NCBI RefSeq assembly: GCF_042660205.1 | Contig: NZ_JBHSTQ010000001.1 | Coordinates: forward strand, 343,670-407,669 | Origin: Sporolactobacillus kofuensis | Lineage (GTDB): Bacteria > Bacillota > Bacilli > Bacillales > Sporolactobacillaceae | Direction of reading: 5' to 3' | Length of the DNA: 64,000 bases | Shown here: in pieces, positions 35,128 to 42,666 of the stretch | Layout of the letters: each line of letters opens with the position of its first letter | Numbering within the stretch: the first letter of the stretch is position 1 | Program-made: the position numbers and the translations under genes | The notes under the pieces: model-generated | Told to the model about the DNA's origin: nothing | Database searches by the model: none | The model's input: the letters and a program-made list of their open reading frames with translations, nothing else

Positions 35128-36237
35128 GTGATGAAGAAAATCAATGAAACCCATACAGTCGGTCCACTAGCTGCCTTTTTTATCCCACAAGCGATGCAAA
35201 TCGGCGTGGGTTTTCTTTCTTTTGCTAGTGTTGTCACAAAAGCGAGCGGGCAAGATGCATGGATTGCGGTCTTGATCAGCGGTCTTTCTACGCTTCTTGT
35301 CATGTGGTTCATTCTGCGCCTTCTTGAAAATGAACGAAAATATGGAACGCCAGATCTATTTTCCGTGCATTACCGTATCTTTGGCAAACGGATCGGCGCT
35401 ATACTGAACTTTTTATCCTTCCTTTATGTCATTGGCTTTTCTGTCGCTTACTTGAGGAGCATCATTGAAATTCTTCAAGTTGAGATCTTTAATCAATTAT
35501 CCACGCTTTCTTTTTCAATCTTATTTTGCCTCATTGTTTGGTACATCGTTATAGGCGGAATCCGAAATATACTTGGTGTTTGTCTGCTCAGTTTTATTTA
35601 TCTTGTGCCCGTATTTTCAACAGCTATATTCGTTGTTCCGCACGCGCATTTTTCCAATCTGTTGCCGATATTTGATCACGGCCTACAGGACATTTTATCC
35701 TCTAGCTTCGTGTCCACATTTGCCTATCTTGGCTTTGAATTTCTCTTATTTGTCTATCCATTTATTAAAAGCCCAAAAGATGCAAAGAAATGGGCGTACT
35801 TTGGTCTTCTTACAACCATGTATACCTACTTGATGATTGTTCTTCTCTCCATTCTCTTTTTTGGTCAAGGAGAATTGCAGAACACGATTTGGCCCGCACT
35901 TACCTTTTGGAAGAGCGTCCGGTTTCCATTTTTGGAACACATTGACATCATTTGCGTCATTATTTTGCTCTGGAACCTTGTTCCTGTGATCAGTCTCTGT
36001 TCCTGGGTTCTTGCACGGGGCATCAAATTCACCTTTCCAAATGTGAAAATGAAATATTCATTAATTGGCATTTTAATTCTTACCATTGTGCTTACTGTAC
36101 TTATTCAAAATGGTGAACAAGTCAAACAAGTAGGCGCTCTCATAAACAACTCCGGATTTATCTTTATTTATCTCTACATTCCTTTACTTCTTTTTTGCCA
36201 ATGGCTAAAAAAAATTCTTTCTGGAGAATCCGCATGA
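35128..36237 (+). CDS. Spore germination protein, GerB family (receptor B subunit, permease-like)
   Basis: This 369-residue endospore germination permease belongs to the amino acid/polyamine transporter superfamily and has about ten predicted helices; the B subunit is thought to bind the germinant. GAGGAG is eight bases before GTG 35128; ATG 35131 is an alternative start with wider spacing. It is second in the A-B-C operon, and its stop overlaps the C gene start in ATGA. Confidence 0.92.
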   Translation: MMKKINETHTVGPLAAFFIPQAMQIGVGFLSFASVVTKASGQDAWIAVLISGLSTLLVMWFILRLLENERKYGTPDLFSVHYRIFGKRIGAILNFLSFLYVIGFSVAYLRSIIEILQVEIFNQLSTLSFSILFCLIVWYIVIGGIRNILGVCLLSFIYLVPVFSTAIFVVPHAHFSNLLPIFDHGLQDILSSSFVSTFAYLGFEFLLFVYPFIKSPKDAKKWAYFGLLTTMYTYLMIVLLSILFFGQGELQNTIWPALTFWKSVRFPFLEHIDIICVIILLWNLVPVISLCSWVLARGIKFTFPNVKMKYSLIGILILTIVLTVLIQNGEQVKQVGALINNSGFIFIYLYIPLLLFCQWLKKILSGESA

Positions 36238-37349
36238 AGCGAAAAATAACCCTAACTTCACTTTTTCTTTGTTTCATTTTTCTCGCAGGCTGCATTCCAA
36301 CCAGTATCATCGATGATATCCTGATTATAGAAGGAGAGGGCTATGATTATATTGGAAATGGAAAAGTAATCGGAACAATTACGATGCCGAACTTTGTTCA
36401 AAGCGGCAATCAGGGGAGCCAAGGGGCAGGTATGCCTACAACCGCATCAATGATTCGTAACCTCAGCGGGAAAACCTATGATGGCAAATCGTTAGTCGAT
36501 AAATTTCAATCCGAGGGTCAGAGAGTCATCCGTCCAGGCAAGATTCGATTAATACTTTATAATAAACGACTGGCAAAACACGGCTTAGCCAAGCAATTAA
36601 CGTTCCGTAATCGCGATCCGGATGTACCGCGTGATCTGAATTTAGCAATTGTCGATGGCAGCTGCAAAGAGTTACTCACATCAGAGAATTATCAAACCCA
36701 AATTCCTATTGCACGCTATGTACAGGATATGATCATTCATAACAATGAACAGAATTATCCGGATAGTGATCTGTCCACCTTTTTGTATGCATACTATGGA
36801 ACTTATATGGATCCCTTTATGCCTATAATTCGGAAAAAGGATGATCATATTGAAATGCGGGGACTCGCATTATTCAAACGTGATAAGTATGTGATGAGTA
36901 TTTCTGAAAATAAAGCCTTTATTTTTAAAATGCTCTATCAGAATTTCAATCAAGGGGTCTATGACTTCCAATTTGCGCCGGGAAAACATATTGCCTTGCG
37001 TAATGTGCACACTTCGGTCAGTTATAACGTTCGGAACGGTAACAGCACCTCACCAGAGATCTTCGCAAAGGTTAAGATCATCGGACAAGTCCGTCAGGCA
37101 TACCCTGGATCGATCAGTAAAGCAACAGCACCTAGAATGGAAAGAAAGTTGGAAAGAGATTTGGCTTATCAAGCCAAAAAACTCGTACACCAACTTCAAA
37201 AAAAAGGGATCGACCCGTTGCAATTGGGCGATCAAGTCAGAAGTTTCACGTATCATTTTGATGGGAAATCCTGGCCTGAACGTTATCGCCAAGCACATTT
37301 TCATTGCAAAATATCTGTTAAGATTCAGCAAACGGGTATCTCCAGCTGA
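36234..37349 (+). CDS. Spore germination lipoprotein, Ger(x)C family (receptor C subunit)
   Basis: This 371-residue protein has a lipoprotein signal peptide with lipobox FLAGC (Cys20), which anchors it to the outer face of the spore inner membrane after lipidation. The Ger(x)C fold follows, with typical ends such as VRSFTYHFDGKSWPERYRQA. ATG 36234 overlaps the B stop codon by four bases and has GGAGA upstream; in-frame upstream ATGs lie inside the B gene. It completes a full A-B-C receptor. Confidence 0.93.
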   Translation: MKRKITLTSLFLCFIFLAGCIPTSIIDDILIIEGEGYDYIGNGKVIGTITMPNFVQSGNQGSQGAGMPTTASMIRNLSGKTYDGKSLVDKFQSEGQRVIRPGKIRLILYNKRLAKHGLAKQLTFRNRDPDVPRDLNLAIVDGSCKELLTSENYQTQIPIARYVQDMIIHNNEQNYPDSDLSTFLYAYYGTYMDPFMPIIRKKDDHIEMRGLALFKRDKYVMSISENKAFIFKMLYQNFNQGVYDFQFAPGKHIALRNVHTSVSYNVRNGNSTSPEIFAKVKIIGQVRQAYPGSISKATAPRMERKLERDLAYQAKKLVHQLQKKGIDPLQLGDQVRSFTYHFDGKSWPERYRQAHFHCKISVKIQQTGISS

Positions 37350-37383
37350 CCATGAAGTTCTTCGGAGGGGAGGTTAGAAAAGT

Positions 37384-37512
37384 GTAGTGCAAGACGCCTG
37401 CGGGTTATGCCTGATGATCGCGAACCAAGTGAGACCCCGCAGATCACACGCATGTATGAGAACGTCCACGGATCGCCCGCGACAAGCGCGGACCAAAAGC
37501 TCCATTACGAGA
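37384..37512 (+). repeat. Intergenic repeat, strongly diverged copy
   Basis: AAGACGCCTGCGGG, TGATGATCGCGAACCAAGTG, AGACCCCGCAGAT and ATCGCCCGCGACAAGCG keep the order of the family. The GAGGAGGCTTGCGG part is replaced by GAGAACGTCCACGG and the 3' end by GCGGACCAAAAGCTCC. Notably the changed arms CGTCCACGG and CCGCGACAAGCGCGG differ together. It lies between the ger operon and ydjO. Confidence 0.7.
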
Positions 37513-37604
37513 AAAGCCTGACACATGCCATAGGTGCTAAAATTTTCATCGCGTTCAATAAAATGTTATAATAGTATGATTAACAGGGAAGGGGATTTTG
37601 ATCG

Positions 37605-37787
37605 ATGGGATTTAATCGCGGTCCGCAAGAACCAATTCCAGAAGCAGAAACGGCGATCTGGACATGTACCAACGACTCATGCTCCGGGTGGATGAGGGAT
37701 GCTTTTTCGTTTGATAGCCAACCCACTTGTCCGCTTTGCCATTCCGAAATGAAAAAAGAAACAAAAATGCTGCCAGTCATTGATTGA
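37605..37787 (+). CDS. YdjO-family cold-inducible small zinc-ribbon protein
   Basis: This 60-residue protein contains IWTCTNDSCSGWMRDAFSF and PTCPLCHSEM, which gives a C-x4-C...C-x2-C zinc-ribbon pattern and the WMRD motif of the YdjO family. B. subtilis YdjO is induced by cold shock; its role is unknown. GAAGGGGA precedes the ATG. It is monocistronic, with TATAAT-like sequence upstream (37565-37572). Confidence 0.85.
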   Translation: MGFNRGPQEPIPEAETAIWTCTNDSCSGWMRDAFSFDSQPTCPLCHSEMKKETKMLPVID

Positions 37788-37827
37788 CCCATTTAGATTT
37801 GTGATTTAGTTTAGCTTCGTTCATAAA

Positions 37828-37872
37828 GCAGGACGATTCTTCTGACTCCTCAGAATGATCGTCCTGCATTTC
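37828..37872 (+). terminator. Terminator of ydjO-like gene
   Basis: GCAGGACGATTCTTCTGA pairs with TCAGAATGATCGTCCTGC, nearly perfect, followed by ATTTCTTTT. Confidence 0.8.
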
Positions 37873-37922
37873 TTTTGATTGCATGCATTCAATTATGGAT
37901 ATACGTTGAGAATGGTATAGAG

Positions 37923-37959
37923 GAACCCTTATCACAATGAACCGCACAAATAAGGGTTC
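37923..37959. repeat. Inverted repeat in the ydjO-DUF402 gap
   Basis: GAACCCTTAT (37923-37932) and ATAAGGGTTC (37950-37959) are perfect 10-base arms with a 17-base loop. No T tract follows, so it may be an operator or RNA hairpin rather than a terminator. Confidence 0.6.
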
Positions 37960-38088
37960 AAAACTAGGAAGATGACATAATTTGTACTAAGTGAACGTAT
38001 CGGTCACCCCCACAATCAATTCGACCTAGAAATCTTCATTTCTTCGCATTTTACGATACAATAGACAGGTAGGACAGAAGGTGATCTC

Positions 38089-38640
38089 TTGAAATTAACG
38101 AAAATGAAAAGAAAATATGCCGATCGGCGTGGCTGGCGCCGCATCATCTCCAGCAACACAATGAAGAAGGATTTCATTTGGCCCGCTTTTCATGGTGAAG
38201 CCGTATTAATTCAGTTTAATGAAATCAAGGCCCCTCTTTCTGTGGTCTATGGTGGAATACGTACGAAAACAGTTGACCAAAATTATTCTTGGCTTCAACT
38301 CTTTCCTTCCCATGGCTCTCAATTTGTGCTCACAGCCATGTTCAATGCACAACATCAATTGGTGCAATGCTACTTCGATGTTGTTCATCAGGTTGGTAAA
38401 GACGAAAGCGGCACACCTTGGTTTGATGATCTCTACTTAGATATCATCCTCTTCCCGAATCACCGGCTCTATCTGGTTGATGAGGATGAATTAAATGAAG
38501 CACTGGATAATGGCATTATTACACCGGAAATGTATGAAAAGGCATGGAAGACTGCCCATTCTCTAATGTCCTCGATTAAGAGAGATCCTGAAAAATTTCT
38601 GAATCTTGTTCGTGACTTACATCATACATTTCCAATTTAA
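38089..38640 (+). CDS. DUF402 family protein, probable nucleoside tri-/diphosphatase
   Basis: This 183-residue protein belongs to the DUF402 family (Ntdp of S. aureus, YgaC-like), which hydrolyses nucleoside di- and triphosphates with divalent metals. The core CYFDVVHQVGKDESGTPWFD and DLYLDIILFP carries the conserved Tyr/Asp residues of the active site, and the C-terminus is helical. The start is TTG 38089, five bases after AAGGTGAT; ATG 38104 is possible. A GATACAAT -10-like box lies at 38055-38062. The GNAT gene follows after 22 bases, probably in the same transcript. Confidence 0.8.
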   Translation: MKLTKMKRKYADRRGWRRIISSNTMKKDFIWPAFHGEAVLIQFNEIKAPLSVVYGGIRTKTVDQNYSWLQLFPSHGSQFVLTAMFNAQHQLVQCYFDVVHQVGKDESGTPWFDDLYLDIILFPNHRLYLVDEDELNEALDNGIITPEMYEKAWKTAHSLMSSIKRDPEKFLNLVRDLHHTFPI

Positions 38641-38662
38641 TAAATGATGGGTGGGTTTATTT

Positions 38663-39127
38663 ATGAGTGTACAGATTATGCCTATGCCGAAAATTGATTT
38701 TTCATCGTACTTGGCGCATTCCGTGGAGGAATACGCAAAAGAAAAACAAGTGTCCGGAGCATGGTCAGCCGATGAAGCGATTCAAAATGCACGGGCCGAT
38801 ATTCATCGACTACTCCCCCAAGGCTATGACACGCCGAATCATCAGTTTCTTTCATTGGTCGATCCTTCAGGGATCAAGGTCGGCATATTTTGGATCCATA
38901 TCTCGCCGAGAAACCGTGAGGCTTTTATTTATGATTTTGAGATCTTTGAAGCTTATCGTAATCTTGGGCTTGGACAATCAGCCATGCAAGCACTCTTCGC
39001 CTATTGCCATCATCTTGGACTGATCAAAATCAGCCTCCATGTGTTCGCCCACAACACGCGTGCGTACCATGTTTATCAGAAGCTTGGTTTTTTGGATACG
39101 GACATCAATATGAGCAAATTATTATAG
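38663..39127 (+). CDS. GNAT family N-acetyltransferase
   Basis: This 154-residue acetyltransferase has the acetyl-CoA motif A YRNLGLGQSAMQALFAYC (near 98-115), then a motif B with LHVFAHNTRAYHVYQKLGF. The N-terminal half is unusual and probably forms the acceptor site; the substrate is unknown. ATG 38663 has GGTGGG upstream. It follows the DUF402 gene closely. Confidence 0.82.
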   Translation: MSVQIMPMPKIDFSSYLAHSVEEYAKEKQVSGAWSADEAIQNARADIHRLLPQGYDTPNHQFLSLVDPSGIKVGIFWIHISPRNREAFIYDFEIFEAYRNLGLGQSAMQALFAYCHHLGLIKISLHVFAHNTRAYHVYQKLGFLDTDINMSKLL

Positions 39128-39180
39128 TCTCACATAAAACTCAAACAATTGCTTATGTTAAACAACAGGAGGTGGCCACC

Positions 39181-39318
39181 ATGTCAGAGTCAAGAAGAAA
39201 AGAGTATCGGTCATCAAAAGGAGCAACCGCTTCAAGTGTTACCCCAGCCGGTCGCTCCCAAGATGACCACCAATCGCCCGTTTCCAAACTGGAAGAACGC
39301 GCCCGTAAAAACAAATAG
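39181..39318 (+). CDS. Small basic hydrophilic protein of unknown function
   Basis: This 45-residue ORF starts at ATG 39181 with a perfect AGGAGG eight bases upstream. It encodes MSESRRKEYRSSKGATASSV and ends in SKLEERARKNK. It is rich in Ser, Arg and Lys, without hydrophobic segments, and probably disordered. It is followed by a strong terminator, which supports real expression. I do not recognise the family; small Bacillales spore or stress proteins can look like this. Confidence 0.6.
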   Translation: MSESRRKEYRSSKGATASSVTPAGRSQDDHQSPVSKLEERARKNK

Positions 39319-39325
39319 ATCATGC

Positions 39326-39373
39326 AAAAATCCGGAAATGAACAGCGAAATCGTTGTTCACTCCCGGATTTAT
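39326..39373 (+). terminator. Terminator after the 45-residue gene, shared with glcF
   Basis: AAAATCCGG...TGAACA pairs with TGTTCA...CCGGATTT, with a two-base asymmetry, followed by a T-rich stretch. Confidence 0.75.
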
Positions 39374-39404
39374 TTTCTTCAGACAATATTTCCATATTAT
39401 TGAA

Positions 39405-40736
39405 TTAAATTCCTTCATCCACTGCCTCAAGCAAAAGATCTGCAATATGCACCGCACGAACCTGTCCCGTCTTCTTCGCACGCTCGATACCCAATTTCAT
39501 TTCCAGTAAACAGCCTGGATTCGCAGTAACTATGGTCTGTGCATGCGTATGCTCAGCCTTCTCCATTTTGTGATCCAAAATTTGCATCGCCATGTCCGGT
39601 TGTACAATGTTATAGTCACCTGCTGATCCGCAGCATGTGTCGGCACCTTCCATTTCAACAAACTGAACACCTTCAATGGAATGAAGCAATGCTCTTGGTT
39701 CATTAAATGTCTTCATGACATTGCGCAAATGACAGGAATCCTGATAGGTAATTGTCTGATTAGGAAGGCGCAAATGATGTGTCTTCTGAAAATTTAATGC
39801 GATAAGAATCGCTGAGATGTCCTTTAGTTTTCGAACAAATTGTTTTGCGCGATCTACCCACTCCGGCTCGTCCTTTAGTAAATGATCATACTCAATAAGA
39901 AATGCACTACATCCACCTGCATTTGTTATGATGTAATCCGCTTCTGCAGATTCGAATGCTTCGATGTTTTGTTTTGCAAGTTCTTTGGACTTTTCGAGCT
40001 CACCATTATGTCCATGCAACGCACCGCAGCAAAGTTGATGTTCAGGAATCGTAACATCACAGCCAGCTTTCTGGAGCAATTTAATCGTGGCGTTATTTGT
40101 CTCAAAGAACATTGTATCCATTAAGCAACCTGCAAACAGTGCCACTGTAGCTTTTTTATCTCCTTCATGCTCAAAGAAACGCGGGCGTTCCTTCATCACA
40201 CTACGCTTAGGAACGTCAGGCAGAATTTTTTCCATTGTAGCCATGTTCTCAGGGAACAAATTCATAAACCCAATTTTACGAGCAACTTTAGAAAGCCCAC
40301 TGCGTTGATAAAAGCCAAGTAGTCCAGTCACTGTCTCCATTCGCTCTTGATGCGGGAACAGTTCATCAAAAATGCCTTTTCTTAGCAACTTCACACGAAC
40401 CGTTTGTTTCTTATTGCGCTGTAAGATATTCCGCGCATCCTCTAAAAGGTGACCATATTGAACACCTGAAGGGCAAACCGGTTCACAAGCACGACAACCA
40501 AGGCAAAGATCAAGAGAGTGTGCAATATCATCATCTGGCTCAAGGACACCATCAGTGATCCCCTTCATTAAGGCAATTCTACCACGTGGTGAATATTTTT
40601 CCTGCCGATCGGTTTCGATATACGTCGGACATGACGGCAGACAAAAGCCGCAGCGCATACAATTCAACAGTTCATCATAATCCATTTCTTCTTTAAATTC
40701 TTTCTGAATCTTTTGCTTGATCTGTGCTGTCATCAT
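39405..40736 (-). CDS. glcF: Glycolate oxidase iron-sulfur subunit
   Basis: This 443-residue protein carries two 4Fe-4S ferredoxin motifs, CMRCGFCLPSCPTYIE and CLGCRACEPVCPSGV, and two CCG domains (CCGALHG and DTCCGSAGD), the architecture of GlcF/heterodisulfide-reductase-like subunits. It passes electrons from the FAD subunit to the membrane pool. Its ATG overlaps the glcD stop by four bases. B. subtilis ysfD is the equivalent. D-lactate is an alternative substrate of similar complexes. Confidence 0.9.
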   Translation of the reverse strand: MMTAQIKQKIQKEFKEEMDYDELLNCMRCGFCLPSCPTYIETDRQEKYSPRGRIALMKGITDGVLEPDDDIAHSLDLCLGCRACEPVCPSGVQYGHLLEDARNILQRNKKQTVRVKLLRKGIFDELFPHQERMETVTGLLGFYQRSGLSKVARKIGFMNLFPENMATMEKILPDVPKRSVMKERPRFFEHEGDKKATVALFAGCLMDTMFFETNNATIKLLQKAGCDVTIPEHQLCCGALHGHNGELEKSKELAKQNIEAFESAEADYIITNAGGCSAFLIEYDHLLKDEPEWVDRAKQFVRKLKDISAILIALNFQKTHHLRLPNQTITYQDSCHLRNVMKTFNEPRALLHSIEGVQFVEMEGADTCCGSAGDYNIVQPDMAMQILDHKMEKAEHTHAQTIVTANPGCLLEMKLGIERAKKTGQVRAVHIADLLLEAVDEGI

Positions 40737-42166
40737 TTCATCATCACCATCCTCTGCTTCGACTGTTCGGAGAATACTTTTCCGGGATTCATGATGCCGT
40801 TTGGATCAATGGATTGTTTTATACCTTTCATCACTTCAATGCCCGCATGCCCCAATTTCCATTCGAGATAAGGTGCTTTGGTAACCCCGACGCCATGCTC
40901 TCCTGTCAAAGTACCACCTAACTCAATGGCTTTCTCAAAGATTTCAGCGAAAGCCGCTTCTACTCGCTCCATCTCTTCTTTATCACGCGCATCCGTCAAG
41001 CAAGTGGGATGTAGATTTCCATCACCGGCATGACCGAATGTTGATATTCTAACCTTGTATTTCTTTGCAACCTCTGCAATGGCGCGTACCATTGTTGCTA
41101 TTTCAGAACGAGGTACAGTGGCATCTTCAAGAATCGTTGTCGGCTTTAATCGCGCCAGTGCACTTAATGCCGAACGACGTGCGGTCGCCAGTTCTTCTGC
41201 TTCTGCATCCGAAGCAGCAAGCCGAACGTCAACCGCATGTTCCTCACGGCAAAGCTCAGCCATACGGTGAATATCACGATCAACAATTTCTTTTGGTCCA
41301 TCTTGAACGATCAATAGGATCGCTTTCACATCTGTAGGCAAACCGATATGTGCGAAATCTTCAACTGCTTTTAACGTATCTTGATCGAGGAATTCCAAGG
41401 TTACAGGAATCATCTTATGGGCAATAATTGAAGAGACCGAACGACCTGCAGCCTCAATATCTTGATAGAGTGCGAGAATTGTCTTCTGAGATTCAGGCTT
41501 AGGAATTAATTTTAAGGTTGCCTCTGTAATTACCCCCAACGTTCCTTCCGATCCAACAAATAAATGGGTTAGATCATACCCTGCAACATCCTTAGTCAGC
41601 TTACCACCGGTACGTATCAGCTCACCATTTGGCAAGGCAATCTGAAGAGCCATGACATAGTCTTTCGTCACTCCATATTTCAGTCCACGAAGTCCACCTG
41701 AGTTTTCGCCAAGATTCCCGCCAATCGTTGAAATTTTCATTGAACTCGGATCCGGTGGATAGAACAACCCCTCTTGCTCAACCCGATCAGTGATTGTCTT
41801 AGTGATCGTACCCGGTTGTACGGTGATTGTGAGATTTTCCTTATCAAGTTCAAGGATCTTGTCCAGATGTTTCATAAGTAGAACGACCCCACCTTTTATT
41901 GGGCAGGTGTCCGCACAAAGGTTCGTTCCTGACCCCCGTGTGTAGAGCGGAGTTGATGTGTCACTACATAGCTTAAGGACTGCAGCAACTTCCTCAGCCG
42001 TTCGCGGTGACACCACAAAATCCGGTAGCGCTTGAAAGTTCGGCGTCGCATCATACGAGTAGGCTAATCGTCCACTCATCGTATCATCCACATTCTCTTG
42101 ACCCATAATAGCGACTAATTTTTCCTTGATCGTGCTTAATTGTTTTTCGCTCTTTGATGATGGCAT
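40733..42166 (-). CDS. glcD: Glycolate oxidase FAD-binding subunit
   Basis: This 477-residue flavoprotein of the PCMH/VAO family has the FAD-binding segment TPLYTRGSGTNLCADTCPIK and TIGGNLGENSGGLRGLKYG, and a C-terminal FAD-oxidase domain with the active-site GHAGDGNLHPT and TLTGEHGVGVTKAPYL. ATG 42166 has GGAGG seven bases upstream; the longer open frame lacks a ribosome site. It is co-transcribed with glcF. The third subunit (GlcE) of the E. coli enzyme is absent, as in Bacillus. Substrate could be glycolate or D-lactate. Confidence 0.9.
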   Translation of the reverse strand: MPSSKSEKQLSTIKEKLVAIMGQENVDDTMSGRLAYSYDATPNFQALPDFVVSPRTAEEVAAVLKLCSDTSTPLYTRGSGTNLCADTCPIKGGVVLLMKHLDKILELDKENLTITVQPGTITKTITDRVEQEGLFYPPDPSSMKISTIGGNLGENSGGLRGLKYGVTKDYVMALQIALPNGELIRTGGKLTKDVAGYDLTHLFVGSEGTLGVITEATLKLIPKPESQKTILALYQDIEAAGRSVSSIIAHKMIPVTLEFLDQDTLKAVEDFAHIGLPTDVKAILLIVQDGPKEIVDRDIHRMAELCREEHAVDVRLAASDAEAEELATARRSALSALARLKPTTILEDATVPRSEIATMVRAIAEVAKKYKVRISTFGHAGDGNLHPTCLTDARDKEEMERVEAAFAEIFEKAIELGGTLTGEHGVGVTKAPYLEWKLGHAGIEVMKGIKQSIDPNGIMNPGKVFSEQSKQRMVMMK

Positions 42167-42365
42167 GTTCGATCCTCCGATTCTTGCATTAGCAAGCGCT
42201 TTCTTAATATCTATTATAAACATTTAATAAAATTAATTCTATTACAAAAATTTCGATTAGATCTAATTATGTCAAAAATTCATTCCTTTCTTCATGAAAA
42301 TCTTGTGGAAACAAGTCTCACATATTCGCTGCATTTTGAAGAAAGAAGGATTATCGTTTCTTAAC

Positions 42366-42400
42366 TAAAAAAAGCTGATCGGATCGCTCCGCTCAGCTTC
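42366..42400 (-). terminator. Terminator of the copper operon
   Basis: Minus strand GAAGCTGA-gcggagcgatccga-TCAGCTTTTTTT directly after copZ. Confidence 0.85.
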
Positions 42401-42419
42401 ATCACATCATCTTATTCTT

Positions 42420-42629
42420 TTATTTTACAACATCGTAGCCTTGATCTTCAATTGCATCTTTCATTTGTGCAAAATCAACTTTTGCTTCATCATACGTAAC
42501 ATCCACTTTTCCACGAGCAAGATCAACATCCACTTCAGAAACACCATCCAGGTCTTTTAGGGCACCGGATACTGCCATTTTACAGTGTCCACAGCTCATA
42601 CCGCTCACTTCTAATGTACGTTCTGTCAT
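42420..42629 (-). CDS. copZ: Copper chaperone CopZ
   Basis: This 69-residue protein is a single heavy-metal-associated domain with the Cu(I) site GMSCGHC (Cys at about 12 and 15) and the ferredoxin-like fold pattern ending in DQGYDVV. It delivers Cu(I) to the CopA ATPase encoded just upstream and to CsoR. It is the last gene of csoR-copA-copZ, 37 bases after copA. Confidence 0.95.
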   Translation of the reverse strand: MTERTLEVSGMSCGHCKMAVSGALKDLDGVSEVDVDLARGKVDVTYDEAKVDFAQMKDAIEDQGYDVVK

Positions 42630-42666
42630 GTTATCACCTCCTTAAATGGATTAAATTCCATCGACT

